Positions 59,301 to 64,000 of a DNA stretch of 64,000 nt are shown one piece after another. The notes beneath the pieces are model-generated. The model was not told where the DNA came from. It made no database searches and was given only the letters and a program-made list of their open reading frames with translations. The stretch is from Lithospermum erythrorhizon (Eukaryota; Streptophyta; Magnoliopsida; Boraginales; Boraginaceae), in assembly GCA_019722365.1 (NCBI GenBank), contig JADFUC010001455.1, forward strand, positions 496,001 through 560,000, written 5' to 3'. A program made the translations under genes and the position numbers. How positions within the stretch are numbered: position 1 is the first letter of the stretch; each line of letters starts with the position of its first letter.

Positions 59301-60348
59301 AAATATTAAAATGATATATACGGTGAAAAACCATATCGATGAAAAAGAGTAATAAATTAATAATATATAATATAATAGACATATTCTGGCGCATTAACTA
59401 TGCTTATACATGCAAAATTAATCAAAATAATCATGGTTATTCAACGATACCTTTCAATCATTAAACATGCACTATAGATATATAAATGTTAAATTTAAAA
59501 GTGGGAACGCAAGGTAATTATAAAGTATATACATATGTCAAATACATGATCAATCCTCAAACCGCATTTATGCGTCACGATTTTCCAATCGGGAATCTTA
59601 CGATGCGCAAAGATATACAATTTTAATACTACCTCCATTTTTTTTTACGCTGTGATATCGAAAAATACCATTAATTACTAATTACTTTATTTTAATAAAT
59701 ATAAAAGTTATATCATTAAATCTGCCTTTGAAAATAATTTCATAATATTATTTTTGCAATTTTTAACATATAGCTTAAAGAATAATCGATAAATAAAGCT
59801 TCATCCTGATATACAAAAGTCAAATAAAATGGATTTATAGTGTTAAGTCCTATTGTAACTCCTAACTTTTTGGGATTAGAGAGAAAGATAATTTAAGAAT
59901 TAAGTAATTGAAGTGCTTTTAAATAAACACAATCCTTTATTCACACTTTTATATATGTTAGTGATAAACTTTTCAATGTAATATTATGGGCTACATTTGA
60001 ATATGAATTTTAGTAGAAAACATTTGAATACCTTATTATTATAATTCGATGAGATTGTGATACTCCATGTATTAATTTGAAAGACAAAAGAAAAAAAAAA
60101 GTAAAAGAAAAGATTTCATGAAATAAATTATTAAGATAAATGGCGCATGTTAATGATAGGCATTTATTATACGGGTAAAGATTTAGTCGAGATTCATGAA
60201 TTAATTGTTATTATTATATATTTCTTATGATATGTTAAAATTATGAGCTGCTTGCTCGAAGTGACCGACTATTTATCCATAAATATTAACATGGAGGATA
60301 ACAAATAAATTTCAAAACTAATTAATCATGATTTCGTATCTAATATAT

Positions 60349-60353
<5 letters not shown>

Positions 60354-60402
<49 letters not shown>
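60354..60402. repeat. (AT)n microsatellite
   Basis: An uninterrupted alternating AT run of nearly 50 bases, self-complementary and likely length-polymorphic. It lies about 550 bp upstream of the DUF620 start codon. Confidence 0.95.
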
Positions 60403-60406
<4 letters not shown>

Positions 60407-60952
60407 TTACAATTGTTATCAATTTTTAATTTAAATAAAATGACATAATTATTGCATTAGTTTTGAAATGAATTAAAGATAATTTGATCAATTGTTTGAG
60501 ACTAAATCTCAATGAGAAGATATTTGAAAAAAACCTTCAAATTTGTGAGAATGAAAAACGTTAACATTGAGGACAACGCAAGGACAAGGAAAGTGACACA
60601 TTAATCCACATGGGTCCCAATTTTGGAGCCATGGAGTGGCTCTAGATAGCAAAATAAGCATAAAATTCTACAAAAGCACAATACCCTAAAGAAAAGAAGA
60701 ATAAAGTTAGCTAAAGACAGTCCAAAGTGCAATATTGAACATCATTTATTTATAATCCCAATTATCACATTCTCTGCTTCCTTGTTAGGTAGTAGCATGA
60801 AGATAGATAACATGTCCCTTTTGTCATTTCTTGCAAAAATGCCAAACATACTATTCACATAAATAAATAACAACACCCCCCATAATCAAAGTGTAGTAGA
60901 CCTCTTTCTTTTTCAATCAATTAATTCATCATATCATCAAAGTCTAGCAAAA

Positions 60953-63900
60953 ATGTCTTCATGTAGAGAAAGAAGAAACCAAAGATGGTGTGCTCCACCA
61001 TTAACTCCTCTAAATGAAGGTCCGGATGATCTTTACGTGCAAAATGAAGGGGTAAAAAAGGAAAGTTCTTGGGAGGCTATTAGAGAATGGTTTAGGACAC
61101 AGAAAAGCTTGCCTGGAGGAGGAACAAATGGCTTCTCGGCGTCGGCGTATGGAAGTATTAGTCCTCCAAAGAGGCAAGATTTGAGGTTGTTGCTTGGTGT
61201 TTTAGGTTGCCCTCTTGCTCCTATTCCTCTTGTCAACAAACCTCCTAATCATCTTCACATTAGGGACATACCCATTGTAAGTTATGGTAGTTCAATTTGA
61301 TATTAATTTATTAGTTTTATTTTTTCCTTTTTTTTTAAGTTATTAGGATATTTTAATTTATTTGTTTAAATGATAAGGTAATAATTGATATTGATTCTCA
61401 CAAGACTCAAGCTATTGATTAGACTAATGTTTGATCATAGGTGGGAAAACGTTAGATAGTGATTACTTAGACAGTTCTTTTCAGAAGTGTTATCTAAAAA
61501 ATGTTACTTAGAAGAGAGTGAAATTAATTCTCTATATTTCGATTAATGTCATACTATGTCCTAATGGTTTCATTTAAACAAATAATATTGATATACAATT
61601 ATACATGATATCTGCCTAATAGAATGATAAATGCTATTTTCTCTTGATTTAGGAGTGCTCAGCGGCACATTACATACTCCAGCAATATTTAGCAGCAACA
61701 GGAACATCAAAGAAGAAAACGTGTCCCAAAAATATGTACACAGTAGGAATGGTGAAAATGGTATGTTGCCCAACTGAGATTTCAACAGGGAAAAATGTGA
61801 AGACATTAGGGGCAAGGACAGGGGAAAATGGGTGTTTTGTATTATGGCAAATGTCACCAGGAATGTGGTCATTAGAGCTGGTTGTTGGGGGCAATAAGGT
61901 CATTGCAGGAAGTGATGGGAAAATAGTATGGAGGCATACTCCTTGGCTTGGGACTCATGCTGCTAAGGGACCCCAAAGACCTTTGAGACGTATAATTCAG
62001 GTAACATTTATTGTGCAATAAATGTACTAGAAAATCATACTCGTATCATTTGGGTATATGATTGAGGCCAAAATTAATTACTGACATATACTTGAAATTG
62101 ACCTATAGTTTTGATTGATGTTATCATTGATTCATTGAGATTAATGAGTACTTTTTATAAAGTAATCATCAATTTTTCTCTTTATTTTTTTACCTTCACC
62201 AAAATAACTTACCTAAAGATGTAGCATTGTTAAGAATACATTAAATGCATTGAAATCTTAGAAATATCAATACAACATTAACTTCAAATTTGTTGACTGA
62301 GATAAATTTTATAGCAAATGATAATTAAAAAGAATTTCATAATTATATTTTGCTTAAAAATAAAGTTACAATATTTATTAATTATTTGAATTAATGATAG
62401 ACCAATTATATATGTGAACATAAAAGGTTCACAACCCTTATTTTCGTTGTCATAAGTTATGGTGCATAAATCAAATAATTTTTATAAGTGTCATTTATAT
62501 TGATCTTGAGTTATATACGAAGTATATCATAATTCATACATAGAGAATTGAGTTTATGTACTATATATAGAATAGTATTGTTTTTGTTACTCCGTATTTA
62601 AATTTATCAAAACAAAAGAGGTCTTATGTGTGAATGTTGATCACCAATATCGTAAAAACGAATCTAGATAGATAATCCGCCAAGATGATGTGATCTTTCG
62701 ATATAGGCAAGAACAGTACAATTAAATTAAATTATTGAGTAGTGAAACTGAGAGTGAAAAAGAAAGATGATCCGAATAGATAACAACTTCCACTTTGTCT
62801 GAATCCCAAGAAATCAAGAAACAGACTACTCATCTTCAATTTTACCATATCAAGTAGGCCTTGACTGACAAATATAGGGAACTTGTCCCCATGCTTTTTC
62901 TAGCTTTACCAAACACACCCCAACAACCTATCTCTTTAGGAAGGCCCGACCATGTGAGTTAGATCCTCATGTCATATACTTGTACACTAATGTTTGCATT
63001 ATTTATTTCAGACATCTTTTTGGGATTGATGTATGTTTAATTTCCCAATTATTAAAGGTGGTTCATTCTTGCATATGATGATGTTTCTTGATTTACTTTC
63101 ATTTGCTAGTCTTTGGAAGAAGAGAAGATTTACATTTTTTGAGTATAAGTAAAGAGTAAAGCACATTGGTATTTGGTGTATTGCTTTATCACTTTTTCTT
63201 TTTTATCAAATGCCGGGCTTTAGTTTGTTTTGTGGGATTTCAAATTGAATAATGTTCTTAAGAGGATCAAACTGAATAATGCTCTTTAATTTGTATTTTA
63301 ATTCGTACATAGAGTCAGTCAGCTAAAAAATATTGAAAATATTGTAAAATGTAGTAGTTAACGAATTTCATTGTGTAATTAATAGATCTTTACTTATTGT
63401 ATCAATTTTATTGTTTCTATTATCATCATAGAATTTTTTTAGATTATATTGGTAAATGTTCATAGTATAATCTGATAAAAAATGATAAGTTTCTTAACAT
63501 ATTTTTTAAGTTACAAATTTTGCTTAACGAGTGCATCACAACGCCAATATATTTTTCAAATTTGCTTAACTTGAATCTTTATTCAATGAAAATGTTCAAC
63601 ACATATAATCATGTAATAATTGCCACATCATGACGACACCGCATTACATTATAAATTTACATAATTACATTGTACATAAAGAATATGAACACACAAATCT
63701 TTATTTGTAAAACAATGCAGGGTCTTGATCCCAAAAGCACATCAATATTGTTTGCAAAAGCTCAATGTTTAGGTGAAAAAACAATAGGGGACGAAGACTG
63801 CTTCGTCCTCAAAGTAGCTGCCGACCGCGCCGCAGTAATGGAGAGAAGCGAAGGTCCGGCTGAGGTTATCCGCCACGTTCTCTATGGCTATTTTAGCCAA

Positions 63901-64000
63901 AAGAGTGGACTCCTAATTTACATGGAGGACTCACATCTTACGAGAGTCCAGGCAGGAGAAAACGAAGCTGTCTATTGGGAGACTTCGATAGGAAGTAGTA
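60953..64000 (+). CDS. DUF620 family protein (5' part; runs off the window)
   Basis: Exons: 60953-61276, 61653-62000 and 63721 to beyond 64000. The 317 residues visible read a continuous DUF620 protein: an N-terminal RRNQRWCAPPLTPLNEGPD, then RQDLRLLLGVLGCPLAPIPL, then HYILQQYLAATGTS, ENGCFVLWQMSPGMWSLELV, DGKIVWRHTPWLGTHAAKGP and, in exon 3, GEKTIGDEDCFVLKVAADRA and HVLYGYFSQKSGLLIYMEDS. This plant-specific family has no established biochemical role; some members are listed as lipase-like without proof. All phases are 0. Intron 2 (about 1.7 kb) carries a TACTCCGTA motif at 62588. The start Met precedes the conserved N-terminal motif and is well supported. Confidence 0.92.

Larger units (their letters stand above)
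55562..60952. other. Long AT-rich intergenic region
   Basis: Apart from the micro-ORF candidate and the microsatellites listed separately, I see no gene. Bases 56650-57900 look less repetitive than the rest and could belong to a non-coding transcript. Bases 55340-55400 share a GGATATAAGGAGCCACG-like stretch with 8960-9010, perhaps a further dispersed repeat. The last 200 bases should be the promoter and 5' UTR of the DUF620 gene. Confidence 0.45.

Noticed and set aside
37084..60952. A functional cluster linking HUA1, the sugar transporter and RGLG
   Set aside because: Strands differ, families are unrelated and no shared promoter is seen; the adjacency looks incidental.

Overview
The window is nuclear DNA of a flowering plant, most likely a eudicot. 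The genes are intron-rich with GT-AG junctions, the intergenic DNA is very AT-rich and full of transposon debris, and the proteins are typical land-plant families (BBX32-like B-box protein, HUA1-type CCCH protein, RGLG E3 ligase, ERD6-like sugar carrier, DUF620). I cannot fix the family or genus from sequence alone. Exon models below were built by hand; unless stated otherwise, every junction keeps reading phase.

Layout, left to right. 1-1096 (+): last exons of the V-ATPase catalytic subunit A gene, with lesions around its first visible intron. 1875-9523 (-): MED8, a Mediator subunit, in 12 exons. 9524-15898: transposon-rich spacer with a degenerate tandem repeat and a truncated Copia-type gag plus LTR. 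15899-18328 (+): NRPB8, the shared RNA polymerase subunit, with an apparent 1-nt deletion in exon 3. 18329-23683: spacer with a tRNA-derived SINE bounded by perfect 14-bp target duplications. 23684-24484 (+): BBX32-like gene, single exon. 27304-31232 (-): membrane-anchored kelch-repeat protein with one GC-AG intron. 33100-33680 (+): doubtful small secreted-protein gene or pseudogene. 35468-35740 (-): 90-residue mitochondrial protein, probably an ATP synthase Fo subunit. 37084-42674 (+): HUA1 with six CCCH fingers; its first intron carries a tandem repeat of about 154 bp. 42675-46264: spacer with a 350-bp direct duplication, an inverted fragment of the neighbouring sugar-transporter gene and a 4CL-like pseudogene fragment. 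46265-50103 (-): ERD6-like sugar transporter, 18 exons. 50892-55561 (-): RGLG-type RING E3 ligase, 12 exons. 55562-60952: AT-rich spacer with microsatellites and a possible two-exon micro-ORF. 60953-64000 (+): DUF620 gene, cut by the window edge.

The genes do not form an operon or an obvious pathway cluster; they are independent housekeeping and regulatory genes (proton pumping, transcription, RNA binding, ubiquitination, sugar transport). I see no bacterial-type defence or mobile system. The most unusual signal is a 9-bp motif, TA-CTCCG-TA, present eight times, always in non-coding DNA. At one site a neighbouring repeat copy preserves the matching empty site, which lacks exactly 7 bp; this suggests a tiny TA-targeted insertion or transposon footprint.
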